Assembly: GCF_900155965.1 (NCBI RefSeq)
Contig: NZ_FTMG01000003.1
Coordinates: 490,547 to 554,546 of the forward strand
DNA length: 64,000 nucleotides
Origin: Mucilaginibacter lappiensis
Lineage (GTDB): Bacteria; Bacteroidota; Bacteroidia; Sphingobacteriales; Sphingobacteriaceae
Reading direction: 5' to 3'
A model generated the notes under the pieces. That model was given only the letters and a program-made list of their open reading frames with translations, was not told the DNA's origin and searched no databases. Position 1 is the first letter of the stretch. Each line of letters opens with the position of its first letter. Shown piece by piece: positions 29,401-37,244 of this stretch. Position numbers and translations under genes: made by a program.

Positions 29401-30660
29401 ATCACTGCTGAGGCTGTTCGGGTTTCCCGGATCGTGTTTATGCTGGGTAAACTTGCCTGTTTTGCGATCAAAATAAATTAAACCGCCTCCATTGGTCCCA
29501 ATCCATAAATTACCGTTTTTATCCTCAGCGAATTGATTAACATCTTCAAAACTAAGACTCCGGGGATCTGAGGCGAAGTGCCTGTACAGCGGGAACCTGA
29601 TAATATTTTTATGATAATAACTTACCCCCTCTCTAAGCGTACGGACCCACATAATGCCTTTGTTGTCTTTGTAAAGCGCAACAGTGTTCTGTCCTAACGA
29701 TTTTGCGTCATCTTCCCTGTTCAGTAGATAAGTAATTTTTCCACTTTTTTTATCCAATAAGTTTATTCCGCCATGATCAGTGGAGATCCACATAAGACCG
29801 TCGTCGGCCTGAATAATGTCAGTGATGTTGTTCGATGTAAGCGGTGTTTCTGACGATTCTTTTGTGATGTACCGAAACCGTCCTGTACGGCGGCTGTAAT
29901 AATAGATGCCGGAATCCATATTGGGGTTAAACACCCAGAGATCGCCTTCGCTATCGATAGTTATCGAGTAGTCTCTACCCCTGTTATTGGCAGCTTTTTT
30001 AAAAATATCAGTATGGTACGTAATTGCATTACGTTTTACATCAAATAGCTCTACTACGCCGTCGTCATAAGCTAGCCATAAATTGCCGCTTGCGGCCTGC
30101 ACCATGTCTGTAACAGAACTTGAATATAATGATGGGTTGGAATTATGGTGATGATAATAACGCGTGGCAGTTTTTTTTAGTTCATTATATCTGTAAAGGC
30201 CTGAATCGGGACACAAAAACCAGAAGTCGCCTTTCGCGTTGTGAAGTATCTTGGAAACAAACGGATACCCCGGAAGTTTGCAAGCATAGAGCACTGACGA
30301 TACATCATTGTTAAACTGCTCCGTTTCGGGGTCATAAAAGGAATATCCAGCTGGGGTTATTATCCATAATTTTTTGTCGGGCCCTTCGCAAATATTAGTT
30401 ATGTAATCATCATTAACGGAGTTTTTATTATTTACATCGTGCTTAAATACTTTAAAAGTATAACCATCATAACGGTTGAGACCCGAAGCCGTGCCGAACC
30501 ACATGAAGCCTTTGGGATCTTTAAATATGCAATTAACCTTGTTGTGAGATAACCCGTTGCTTATATTGAGCCGTGAAAACTGGTACTGGCTGTTTTGCGC
30601 AAAATTGTTCGTGTAAGCAAAAAACAACACTGAAACGACAATATAAAGTTTTACACGCAT
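26476..30660 (-). CDS. Hybrid two-component system regulator (HTCS) of the PUL
   Basis: 1394 residues, sensor kinase and response regulator in one chain. Signal peptide (about 1-22). A periplasmic double beta-propeller of Reg_prop repeats (phrases such as GLMWISTDHGGINLLD and LWIGTNGGGLIYFD, about 40-700) is followed by a Y_Y_Y domain (about 725-795) and a membrane segment (about 808-828). Then a HisKA domain with NVSHEFRTPISLIM (His near 880), HATPase motifs IDTGIGI and GSGIGLAI, a receiver (about 1135-1250; VLLVEDNDDF, DIIVSDISMPEMTG) and a C-terminal AraC-type HTH (about 1290-1385). It should sense an oligosaccharide in the periplasm and activate susC and GH5 transcription. Confidence 0.95.
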   Translation of the reverse strand: MRVKLYIVVSVLFFAYTNNFAQNSQYQFSRLNISNGLSHNKVNCIFKDPKGFMWFGTASGLNRYDGYTFKVFKHDVNNKNSVNDDYITNICEGPDKKLWIITPAGYSFYDPETEQFNNDVSSVLYACKLPGYPFVSKILHNAKGDFWFLCPDSGLYRYNELKKTATRYYHHHNSNPSLYSSSVTDMVQAASGNLWLAYDDGVVELFDVKRNAITYHTDIFKKAANNRGRDYSITIDSEGDLWVFNPNMDSGIYYYSRRTGRFRYITKESSETPLTSNNITDIIQADDGLMWISTDHGGINLLDKKSGKITYLLNREDDAKSLGQNTVALYKDNKGIMWVRTLREGVSYYHKNIIRFPLYRHFASDPRSLSFEDVNQFAEDKNGNLWIGTNGGGLIYFDRKTGKFTQHKHDPGNPNSLSSDIIVSLCIDHDQQLWIGTYFGGLDHFDGRKFIHYKHNDKVPTSIADDRVWNILEDSSNRLWIGTFAAGLQIFDRDKKIFSPPFKQTDIRSRYVSALFEDTKGNLWVGGYLGIDKILKNGRRVIHYSKKKSDPNSLINDDIHNITQDSRGLMWIATRDGLSILNPETNRFISLTKKDGLPDNQVLNVLEDNRGAMWLSTSKGLGRITLTPGNGAYKFQFESFDETDGLQGREFTVNAALKTSKGELVFGGSHGFNIFDSQSIHPNIDEPKLIFTDFQLFNKSIAANEEVDGHVVLSKAISATQEITLNHSENVFTIEFAAINFFNPNKITHQYMMEGFDKGWLTANNATRKATYTNLDGGYYTFKVRAIGQEGKWKPSYIKLKIKVLPPFWKSTLAYVIYLLLITGTLFFIRRRGIQKIRRQFIAEKEKQEAKLIIEQERQEIKRMQDLDQLKTKFLTNVSHEFRTPISLIMAPVEKMLIRADQEQKQQLGMIGKNARRLLNMVNQLLDFRKMEVQELKLHSQPGDIVKFINEIYLSFTDIAVQKEINFIFDTTIDSLFTDFDHDKIERILFNLLSNAFKFTLPGGQVSVLLNADSETGDTPLEIKVIDTGIGIPHEKQDKIFERFFQHDIPESMINQGSGIGLAITHEFVKMHGGEITVESEPDHGSCFIIKLPFVIYNDRDMKLPSDDDIDYDSANEITNNVDKTIVKHPLSNKRQVVLLVEDNDDFRFYLKDNLKDVFFLIEASNGREGWQKALSQHPDIIVSDISMPEMTGIELCKKLKNDKRTSHIPVVLLTALTGDEDQIKGLEIGANDYMTKPFNFEILISKIKNILTLRDTYKRTYKKQIDVQLQETPLQNEDEKLLRCIVEYIESNIINESLSVKELSRKMNMSRVSLYKKVLMLTGKSPVDFIRSIRLKKAVYLLETSQMTISQIGYEVGFNSPKYFTKAFKDEYNIPPSTYVSSIRQQKLEEKNS

Positions 30661-31544
30661 TAAAATTTAGTTGAGATCTTCGAAATCAGGAGCCTGGCCC
30701 TTGGCAAGCCGGTACACCTAGATAGCATAAAAGTAAGATAAATTCGTAATTAAAGAGATAAAAGTGGCAATTCCTTATCTAATCACCAGAAGATAAATAA
30801 CCGGCCTCTGAAGCAAACGAGTTGCCGATGCTATGGTACGGGCCATGCCTGAACTTACAGTAAAATAAAGCTTGTTACAGGTTGTCGTTTAGGAGGCTAT
30901 CCGTATCATCCGGTTAAAAAAAGCAGCGACACGCCCTTAGTCACAGTTTTGAAATGATTAACATTTATTTCCGAAACCATTTTTATCAATTTATTTCAAA
31001 TAAGGTGGCTGTTTATATAAAACCTTATAGATTCCATGTTTTTTTGACAAATTAACATTTAGTACCCTATTTTCTAACTTTTATCTCCCATCATTAAATT
31101 ATCGCTTCTGTAGTTTTACTACTCAATTAATAAACCTGGTACTAATCCAACTATCGCTAACTAAAACATGCCCGTTGTTCCAACGGCTGTATTATGATGA
31201 CTTTAATTGCATTGCTTTCATTAATTGTCCTTCTGCATCGAAAAACAAGATTTAACCAATTAAATAAATAAACCGAGTCAGGCCCGTTTTATCCTATCGA
31301 AAAATGATACTAATGTTAAACTCCGCCTTATGCGGAATGGCTACTGCCTTATTATTATTTTTTTTAATACCTCGTTGGCTAAAGGCAGTTATCAACACAA
31401 CTGCCTATACCAATAGCTATATAAACCTCAAAGGTAATGACAAATATATCCTCGTTATGCCTCGCTATCTGACACTTTCACACGCAATTAACCAATTTAT
31501 TAATAGCGGCAGATTTAAATATCGCCAACCTAACCAATTTTTTT
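30661..31544 (+). promoter_or_regulatory. Divergent regulatory gap between HTCS and GH5-CBM13
   Basis: 884 bases without a convincing gene. AACCAATT boxes on the plus strand lie at 31254-31262, 31490-31499 and 31532-31540, the last ending five bases before the GH5-CBM13 start codon. They match, in orientation relative to transcription, those upstream of susC. A 110-codon frame at 31304 overlaps the GH5 gene and looks non-coding. Confidence 0.4.
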
Positions 31545-33242
31545 ATGAAGAAAACTTTAAGCTATTTTTTATGCATTCTTGCAATCCCGGCATTGACAAG
31601 ATGCACGAAGCAACAAATCGCTTCTCCGGATGTTAAACCGCTTGTTAAAACGAGCACCAAAAAGCTGACCGCCACCAGTTATCCGAGTTATAACATTGCA
31701 CCACTACCACCCGATCAAAGCGGCGTTTCCAGTACGGCAACTCAGCTTGCTGCAAAGTTCCAGTTAGGTTGGAACATCGGTAACACATTGGAGGCAATAG
31801 GCGGCGAAACTGCCTGGGGCAACCCTACGGTGACCCAGGCGCTTATTGATCAGGTTAAAAGAAGCGGTTTCACCGCCGTTCGTATCCCCTGCAGCTGGGA
31901 CCAGTATGCTAATCAAACCACGGCCCAAATTCAGCAAACCTGGCTTGATAGGGTTAAGCAGGTTGTTCAGTACTGCGTTAACGATGATTTGTACGTAATA
32001 TTAAATATACACTGGGATGGCGGGTGGCTGGAGAACAATTGCACTACCAGCGCACAGGCAGCAGTTAATGCCAAACAAAAGGCTTTTTGGGAGCAGATCG
32101 CTACTCAAATGCGTGGCTTTGACGAACATGTTATTTTTGCAAGTGCCAATGAACCCGCTGTATCAGATGCTATAGGGATGGGGGTGCTACTCTCTTATCA
32201 TCAAACATTTGTTAATGCGGTAAGATCAACCGGTGGCCACAACAGTTACAGGGTGCTGCTTATCCAGGGTCCATCTACAAATATCGACTACTCAAATACT
32301 TTAATGAATACTCTTCCCACCGATCTGGCCGCCAACCGCCTGATGGTTGAAGTACACTATTATACTCCCTTTAATTTTGCCGGTTTAACCGCCGATGTAA
32401 GCTGGGGCAATATGGCCTATTATTGGGGCAATGGATACCACTCTACAACCGATGCTTCACGAAATGCCACCTCCGGCGACGAGTCGGATGCCCCTGCGGA
32501 GTTTCCGCTCATGAAGACAAAGTTCATTGATAAGGGTATCCCGGTTATATTGGGAGAATATGGCGCTATCCGCAGGTTCCAAACGCTTTCGGGAGACGCA
32601 TTAACTTTGCATCAGGCCGGCAGGGCGTACTATATTAATTACATTACACATCAGGCGTTAAAATATGGCTTGCTTCCATTTTATTTTGATGATGGATCGA
32701 CTGGAAATAATGCATTCAGACTTATTAACAGGCAAACCAACGGGGTTGCCGACCAGCAAGGTTTAGCCGCGGTGGCACAAGGCGCGCAAAACGGTACATC
32801 ATCAACCATCCAGGTTGGGCAAGTTTACCAGATTTATAACAGGAACAGCTTTAAAGCCCTGGAAATTGCTGGCTGGGGTACTGCAAATCAAACGCCGGCC
32901 GGCCAATGGGAATATTTAGCAGGCGCAAACCAGCAATTTAAAGTGGAAGATGCCGGAGGCGGTTACTACCGGTTAACCCCTATGCATGCCACCGGAAAGT
33001 GTTTGGAAATGTATGGCTTCGGCACTGGTAACGGCGGGCAGGTAGATTTATGGGATTACAACGGCGGTGCAAACCAAAAATGGTCGATTCAGATAACGGA
33101 TAACGGATACTATAAAATTACCAACGCAAACAGCGGAATAGTTTTGGATGTTGTAGCATCTTCGCTCAATAACGGCGGTGCACTTGAACAATGGACCTAC
33201 TCTGGAGGCCGTAATCAGCAATGGGGATTTGTGAAAATATAG
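31545..33242 (+). CDS. GH5 endoglycanase with C-terminal ricin-type CBM13
   Basis: 565 residues. N-terminal signal sequence MKKTLSYFLCILAIPALTRC is lipobox-like but has Arg before Cys, so lipidation is uncertain. GH5 barrel: LGWNIGNTLEAIGGETAWG, GFTAVRIPCSWDQYA, LNIHWDGGWLENN, FASANEPAV (acid/base Glu near 200), VHYYTPFNF and PVILGEYGAIRR (nucleophile Glu near 338). From about 422 a beta-trefoil with three QxW-type repeats (GANQQF, GANQKW, GRNQQW) forms a CBM13 lectin domain. It probably cuts the same beta-glycan backbone as the BACON-GH5 but with its own binding module. It is divergent from the regulator and followed by a terminator, so it is monocistronic. Confidence 0.88.
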   Translation: MKKTLSYFLCILAIPALTRCTKQQIASPDVKPLVKTSTKKLTATSYPSYNIAPLPPDQSGVSSTATQLAAKFQLGWNIGNTLEAIGGETAWGNPTVTQALIDQVKRSGFTAVRIPCSWDQYANQTTAQIQQTWLDRVKQVVQYCVNDDLYVILNIHWDGGWLENNCTTSAQAAVNAKQKAFWEQIATQMRGFDEHVIFASANEPAVSDAIGMGVLLSYHQTFVNAVRSTGGHNSYRVLLIQGPSTNIDYSNTLMNTLPTDLAANRLMVEVHYYTPFNFAGLTADVSWGNMAYYWGNGYHSTTDASRNATSGDESDAPAEFPLMKTKFIDKGIPVILGEYGAIRRFQTLSGDALTLHQAGRAYYINYITHQALKYGLLPFYFDDGSTGNNAFRLINRQTNGVADQQGLAAVAQGAQNGTSSTIQVGQVYQIYNRNSFKALEIAGWGTANQTPAGQWEYLAGANQQFKVEDAGGGYYRLTPMHATGKCLEMYGFGTGNGGQVDLWDYNGGANQKWSIQITDNGYYKITNANSGIVLDVVASSLNNGGALEQWTYSGGRNQQWGFVKI

Positions 33243-33283
33243 ATAAATACAAAGAAATTAATTAAGTTATTCGCCAATTGCCA

Positions 33284-33327
33284 AAAATCTCTAACGCCCC
33301 TGTTTTAAATGAGGTGTTAGAGATTTT
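33284..33327 (+). terminator. Intrinsic terminator of GH5-CBM13
   Basis: Perfect 12-bp arms AAAATCTCTAAC and GTTAGAGATTTT separated by 20 bases, beginning about 40 bases after the stop codon, with T-rich sequence after the second arm. Confidence 0.75.
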
Positions 33328-33409
33328 CTTAATGTTAGATGTTGATGGCTTAGCCACCGGACTCTGAATTTTCTCATTATAATCATATTTTTAATTCATC
33401 CCATCTTTA

Positions 33410-33434
33410 ATATAAGTGCAAAACGCACTTATAT
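33410..33434. repeat. 10-bp perfect hairpin between convergent genes
   Basis: ATATAAGTGC and GCACTTATAT around a 5-base loop. It lies about 70 bases downstream of the leftward zinc dehydrogenase gene and could serve as its transcript end, although no long T run follows. Confidence 0.4.
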
Positions 33435-33505
33435 ATAATAACGCACATTACCCGTAACAAGTCTTAGCCTTACAGAAAAAAAGGATTACCAAAATCTCAT
33501 AATAA

Positions 33506-34534
33506 TTACAGGGGGGCCCGCTGCACCTCTATCATAGCTTTAATTACGCCATTTGCGGGATCGAGCCAGCTTTCAAACTCATCTGTGACCTTGTCAAATT
33601 GTACACGATGGGTAATGTAATTAGACGGCTGCACCAAGCCTTTTTTCATTGATGCAATAACATGCTCAAAATCCTGACGTGTAGCATTGCGGCTGCTCAT
33701 TAGTGTAGCCTCTCGTTTGTGAAATTCTGGGTGGCTCAAGCTAATTTCTCCTTTCTGCAAACCAACCAGGACATACCTGGCCCCATGCGCTATATATTGA
33801 AAGCCACTATTAATTGCTTTTAAGCTGCCCGTGGCATCAATCACCACTGTAGGCATATCACCTTCTGTTATTGTAGACAGTCGCTCCAACACATTTTCGG
33901 CAGATACATTAATAATATGATCTACCTTTAGCCTGTCCATGCAAAATTCTAGTCTTTTGGTGTTGAGGTCCATCGCAATCACTTTAGCCCCGGCAATACG
34001 GGCAAACTCCATTATTCCCAAACCTATCGGCCCGGCACCTATCACCAATACATATTCGCCAGGCTTTACATCGGCCCGCCTAATACCATGGGCGCCTATA
34101 GCTAATGGTTCTACCAATGCCAGCTCATCATAACTTAAACCATCACCGTGTACCAGTGAATACGTCGGTACATTCAGATATTCAGCCATTCCACCGTCCA
34201 CATGAACGCCACAAACATTAATTTTAGCACAACAGTTAGGCTTTTCAGATATGCAGGCAATACAAATACCACAGTTAAAGTAGGGGATGAACGTCACGAT
34301 CTCGCCCTTTTTAAAACCTGGCGCACCGTTAGGCTCAACTAACTCACCAGAAAGCTCATGCCCCAGGATGCGGGGATAAGTAAAATAAGGCTGTGTACCT
34401 TCAAAAGCATGCAGGTCTGTACCGCAGACACCTATTCTCCTGATCCTGATCTGTGCATAACCCTCTTTTATTTCAGGTCTTTCCTGTTCCTTGAAAGCCA
34501 ACCTGCCGGGCTCTTCACAAACTATTGCTTGCAT
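33506..34534 (-). CDS. Zinc-dependent medium-chain alcohol/polyol dehydrogenase
   Basis: I place the start at MQAIVCEEPGRLAF (34534, 342 residues). A longer frame to 34639 would run into the mutarotase gene and adds residues unlike the family. GHELSG with upstream RIGVCGTDLHAFEG gives the catalytic-zinc site. FNCGICIACISEKPNCC is the structural-zinc lobe, and VLVIGAGPIGLGIMEFARIAG the NAD-binding motif. Members oxidise secondary alcohols of sugars or sugar acids (sorbitol, galactitol, threonine, fucose-derived acids). In this operon it probably acts in L-fucose catabolism. It starts 11 bases after the mutarotase stop. Confidence 0.85.
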   Translation of the reverse strand: MQAIVCEEPGRLAFKEQERPEIKEGYAQIRIRRIGVCGTDLHAFEGTQPYFTYPRILGHELSGELVEPNGAPGFKKGEIVTFIPYFNCGICIACISEKPNCCAKINVCGVHVDGGMAEYLNVPTYSLVHGDGLSYDELALVEPLAIGAHGIRRADVKPGEYVLVIGAGPIGLGIMEFARIAGAKVIAMDLNTKRLEFCMDRLKVDHIINVSAENVLERLSTITEGDMPTVVIDATGSLKAINSGFQYIAHGARYVLVGLQKGEISLSHPEFHKREATLMSSRNATRQDFEHVIASMKKGLVQPSNYITHRVQFDKVTDEFESWLDPANGVIKAMIEVQRAPL

Positions 34535-34545
34535 ATAATTTATGT

Positions 34546-34881
34546 TTAAAGCTGAAAAATCTGTTCCATGATCACCCACTTTTCCCCTTCTTTTGCCCAA
34601 GGCAGGGGTTGTTGGAATTTCCACATTAATTGTTCCCATTCCTGTACTACAGAATTAAGCGCGTCCATTTGTTCTTTTTTTTCAGCCTCGTAATGATCGC
34701 TTGTCTCCATGATCATAAACAAACGGTTACCTGTACGGTAGATCTGCATATCCCGAATTTCGGCATCCAATATGCTTTTGCGTATTTCCGGCCAATTGTT
34801 CTCTGCCTTATGCCAATGTTCGTATTCTGCTATCAATTGTGGGTCATCCTTTAAATCAAGGGCCAAACAGTATCTTTTCAT
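34546..34881 (-). CDS. L-rhamnose/L-fucose mutarotase-like protein
   Basis: 111 residues, a dimeric alpha/beta-barrel member of the L-rhamnose mutarotase family (RhaM/DUF718). Diagnostic phrases: MKRYCLALDLKDDPQLIAEY, the conserved His in EHWHKAENNWPEI, IYRTGNRLFMIMET and PLPWAKEGEKWVIMEQIF. These enzymes interconvert alpha and beta anomers of 6-deoxy sugars, feeding the correct anomer to a dehydrogenase or isomerase. In this operon, next to a fucosidase and a FucP-type permease, L-fucose is the likelier substrate. Gaps to both neighbours are below 20 bases. Confidence 0.82.
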   Translation of the reverse strand: MKRYCLALDLKDDPQLIAEYEHWHKAENNWPEIRKSILDAEIRDMQIYRTGNRLFMIMETSDHYEAEKKEQMDALNSVVQEWEQLMWKFQQPLPWAKEGEKWVIMEQIFQL

Positions 34882-34898
34882 AGTGATATTTATTTTTT

Positions 34899-35918
34899 TT
34901 ACAGATAAGTGGAAGCGTAAGATTCGTCAATTAAACCGCATGCTTTCATTTCTTTCCAAAATTGCGCCGGGATCGTTAAATAGGCTAAAGCAACATTTTG
35001 GGATACCCGTTCTGCATTGGTTGTATTCAGGGCAATGCTTTTAACGCCAGGCGCGTTTAGTCCAAAGGTAACACATGCATCTGCTGGTTTTATTTTATAA
35101 TCTGCACATAAACCATAAAACAACTCCCGCCAATGATACAAATGTTTGTCTTTTATCGGATCAGTTAATCGGTAATTATAATAAGCAGAGCCAGTTAAAA
35201 AGCCTCCGTTAAAAACAGCGGAATTGATGATCTGGATTCCCCGCATTTCAAGCTCCCGCATAAATTCAATTAATTCCAGGGGGTGGCTGTGAACCGTCAT
35301 GCTATTGGCTATCATTACCCAATCGAGCTTTACATCATCAGTTATTTTTTTGATGATCCGCCAATCCTTTGATCCTACACCGATACCTTTCACTTTACCA
35401 TGCCGCTTTAATTCATTCAACGCGCAATAAGCATCCAATATATCCCGGTAACGTTGTGCCTGATCTAGTTCGTCTTTTGCTGCCGCAAGATATTCGTCGG
35501 GGTCATGTACGGATACCAGTTCCGCCCGGTAACCGCCGCCCAGCAACTCATTCCCCTGTTCATAACACTCCAGGATACCCTCATAACTAATCCGCTGAAC
35601 GGCATCGTATTTCAGATCGCGCCATACGCCGGGTTCAAAAGTAGGTTCGGGGGTTTTTAGTGCTGTGCGAAACCAGCCTAACTTATTACTGATCAGCACA
35701 CCCGATGGATTTGCATTTAATTGTGCTAAAGATCTCCCCAGCGATTCGAGGGCAAGCCCTGCGCCGTACTTTCCGGCAGAGTCAAATACAGCGGGTTTGG
35801 GAGAATACTTGATGCTTTCGGCAACAATAGCACATTTAATATCATCGGAAAGCGTAACATATAAATTTCCTAATCCACTGGTGCCAAAAACTACTTTAGG
35901 CAGATTGATTTCTTGCAT
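34899..35918 (-). CDS. Aldo/keto reductase, probable L-fucose dehydrogenase
   Basis: 339 residues, AKR barrel without signal peptide. The N-terminus PKVVFGTSGLGNLYV and the catalytic region FDSAGKYGAGLALESLG (Asp and Tyr) match the D-threo-aldose 1-dehydrogenase/L-fucose dehydrogenase branch. VLISNKLGWF carries the active-site Lys, and LVSVHDPDEYL the His. C-terminal KSIALNTTNAERVSQNV contributes cofactor binding. It likely oxidises L-fucose to L-fuconolactone with NAD(P). Lactonase and fuconate dehydratase are not in this operon and must be elsewhere if the pathway is complete. Confidence 0.82.
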   Translation of the reverse strand: MQEINLPKVVFGTSGLGNLYVTLSDDIKCAIVAESIKYSPKPAVFDSAGKYGAGLALESLGRSLAQLNANPSGVLISNKLGWFRTALKTPEPTFEPGVWRDLKYDAVQRISYEGILECYEQGNELLGGGYRAELVSVHDPDEYLAAAKDELDQAQRYRDILDAYCALNELKRHGKVKGIGVGSKDWRIIKKITDDVKLDWVMIANSMTVHSHPLELIEFMRELEMRGIQIINSAVFNGGFLTGSAYYNYRLTDPIKDKHLYHWRELFYGLCADYKIKPADACVTFGLNAPGVKSIALNTTNAERVSQNVALAYLTIPAQFWKEMKACGLIDESYASTYL

Positions 35919-35936
35919 ATTAGAAACGGTTTATTA

Positions 35937-37205
35937 TTAAAGAATAGCTGCAACAGGTAGACTTTCCGGTTCCACTTTTACACGATGGCCTTTTAATCCA
36001 AAAAACGCTACTACTACAAAACAGAGCAAGGGCACTATATATCCATATTGGATATTGCCTGTCGCATCACTGATATAACCAAATACCCTTGGCAGAACAG
36101 CGCCGCCGACGATGGACATAATGATCAAACTACTGCCGAACTCCGTATCACCCTTTAGTTCTTTTATACCCAGCGCAAAAATAGTTGGAAACATAATGGA
36201 CATAAAGAAACAGATACCAATGACGGTGTAAACGGTAACCATGCCATGACCGAAAATGGCGATGACACAAAGTAAGATATTGATACCCGCATAAGCAGCC
36301 AGCAAAGCTGTTGAGCTATAATATCTCATTAAAAACGTACCGATAAATCTGCCGATCAAAAACGCAAAGCCGCATATACTCAAATAGTAGGTGGCTTGTA
36401 CTTCTGTAAGACCGGCCGATTTTGGAACATACAGGATAAACAAACTGAATACACAAACCTGTGCGCCAACATAAAAAAACTGCGCGGCAACACTCCAGGC
36501 TAAATGACGGTGCTTTAAGGCATGGAAAATGTTTTTACTGGCTTTGTGCCCTTCATGGTGCTGAATCTTGGGCAGGCTGGTAAAGACAAACAGGATGGCG
36601 ATGATCACCAGTACGCTACCGAGTATAAAGTAGGGCATTTTCACGGAAGACGCTTCGGCGGCAAGCGCCAGTTTGCGGCCCTGCTCCGTCATTACGCTTA
36701 ATTGTGCCGGTGTATAACCTTTGGTAAGTATAATACGCCCGCCAATTATAGGGGCCAGGGTTGTAGCCAACCCGTTAAACGATTGCGCAAAGTTAAGCCT
36801 CTCTGTAGAGGTTGCAGGATCACCTAAGGAGGAAGCATATGGGTTGGCGGCTGTTTCTAAAATAGTTAGTCCGCAGGCAATGATAAATAAGGCAACCAGG
36901 AAAAATGAGTACTGCTGCATATTGGCTGCCGGTATAAACAAATAGGAGCCAAACGCAAAAATGAACAGGCCGGTTATGATACCTGTTTTATAACCATATT
37001 TTTTCATAATAAAGCCTGCTGGTAAAGCCATCAGAAAATACGCTATAAAGACGGCTGAATCGACCAGTGTAGCCTGAACGGTTGTAAGCGTAAATGATTT
37101 CTTGAGGTGCGGTATCAATATGGGGTCAAGGTTATGTGCAAAACCCCATAGAAAGAACAAACTGGTTATGAGTATGAATGGGAAAAGGTTTTTATTCTTT
37201 GTCAT
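35937..37205 (-). CDS. fucP: FucP-family sugar permease (major facilitator)
   Basis: 422 residues with 12 predicted membrane helices. Opening FPFILITSLFFLWGFAHNLD and the family motif ETAANPYASSLG are typical of the FucP sugar:proton symporters. ALPAGFIMKKYGYKTGIITG is the MFS loop 2-3 signature. It imports L-fucose or a related monosaccharide across the inner membrane. Cotranscribed with the aldo/keto reductase (18 bases) and with the GH97 gene upstream (39 bases). A glucose/galactose or arabinose permease of the same family is possible, but the operon favours fucose. Confidence 0.85.
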   Translation of the reverse strand: MTKNKNLFPFILITSLFFLWGFAHNLDPILIPHLKKSFTLTTVQATLVDSAVFIAYFLMALPAGFIMKKYGYKTGIITGLFIFAFGSYLFIPAANMQQYSFFLVALFIIACGLTILETAANPYASSLGDPATSTERLNFAQSFNGLATTLAPIIGGRIILTKGYTPAQLSVMTEQGRKLALAAEASSVKMPYFILGSVLVIIAILFVFTSLPKIQHHEGHKASKNIFHALKHRHLAWSVAAQFFYVGAQVCVFSLFILYVPKSAGLTEVQATYYLSICGFAFLIGRFIGTFLMRYYSSTALLAAYAGINILLCVIAIFGHGMVTVYTVIGICFFMSIMFPTIFALGIKELKGDTEFGSSLIIMSIVGGAVLPRVFGYISDATGNIQYGYIVPLLCFVVVAFFGLKGHRVKVEPESLPVAAIL

Positions 37206-37244
37206 GTCAGATGTTTTATTTCTTTTACTGATGAAAGGCGATAT

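Noticed and set aside
26476..30660. Separate sensor kinase and response regulator genes
   Set aside because: One uninterrupted frame holds all domains, the HTCS plan, so no split was made.
31304..31636. 110-codon rightward frame before GH5-CBM13
   Set aside because: It overlaps the GH5 signal-peptide codons out of frame, has no family similarity and contains the AACCAATT boxes.
33506..34639. Longer start for the zinc dehydrogenase at 34639
   Set aside because: It would overlap the mutarotase gene by about 90 bases and adds residues not found in the family; ATG at 34534 is better.
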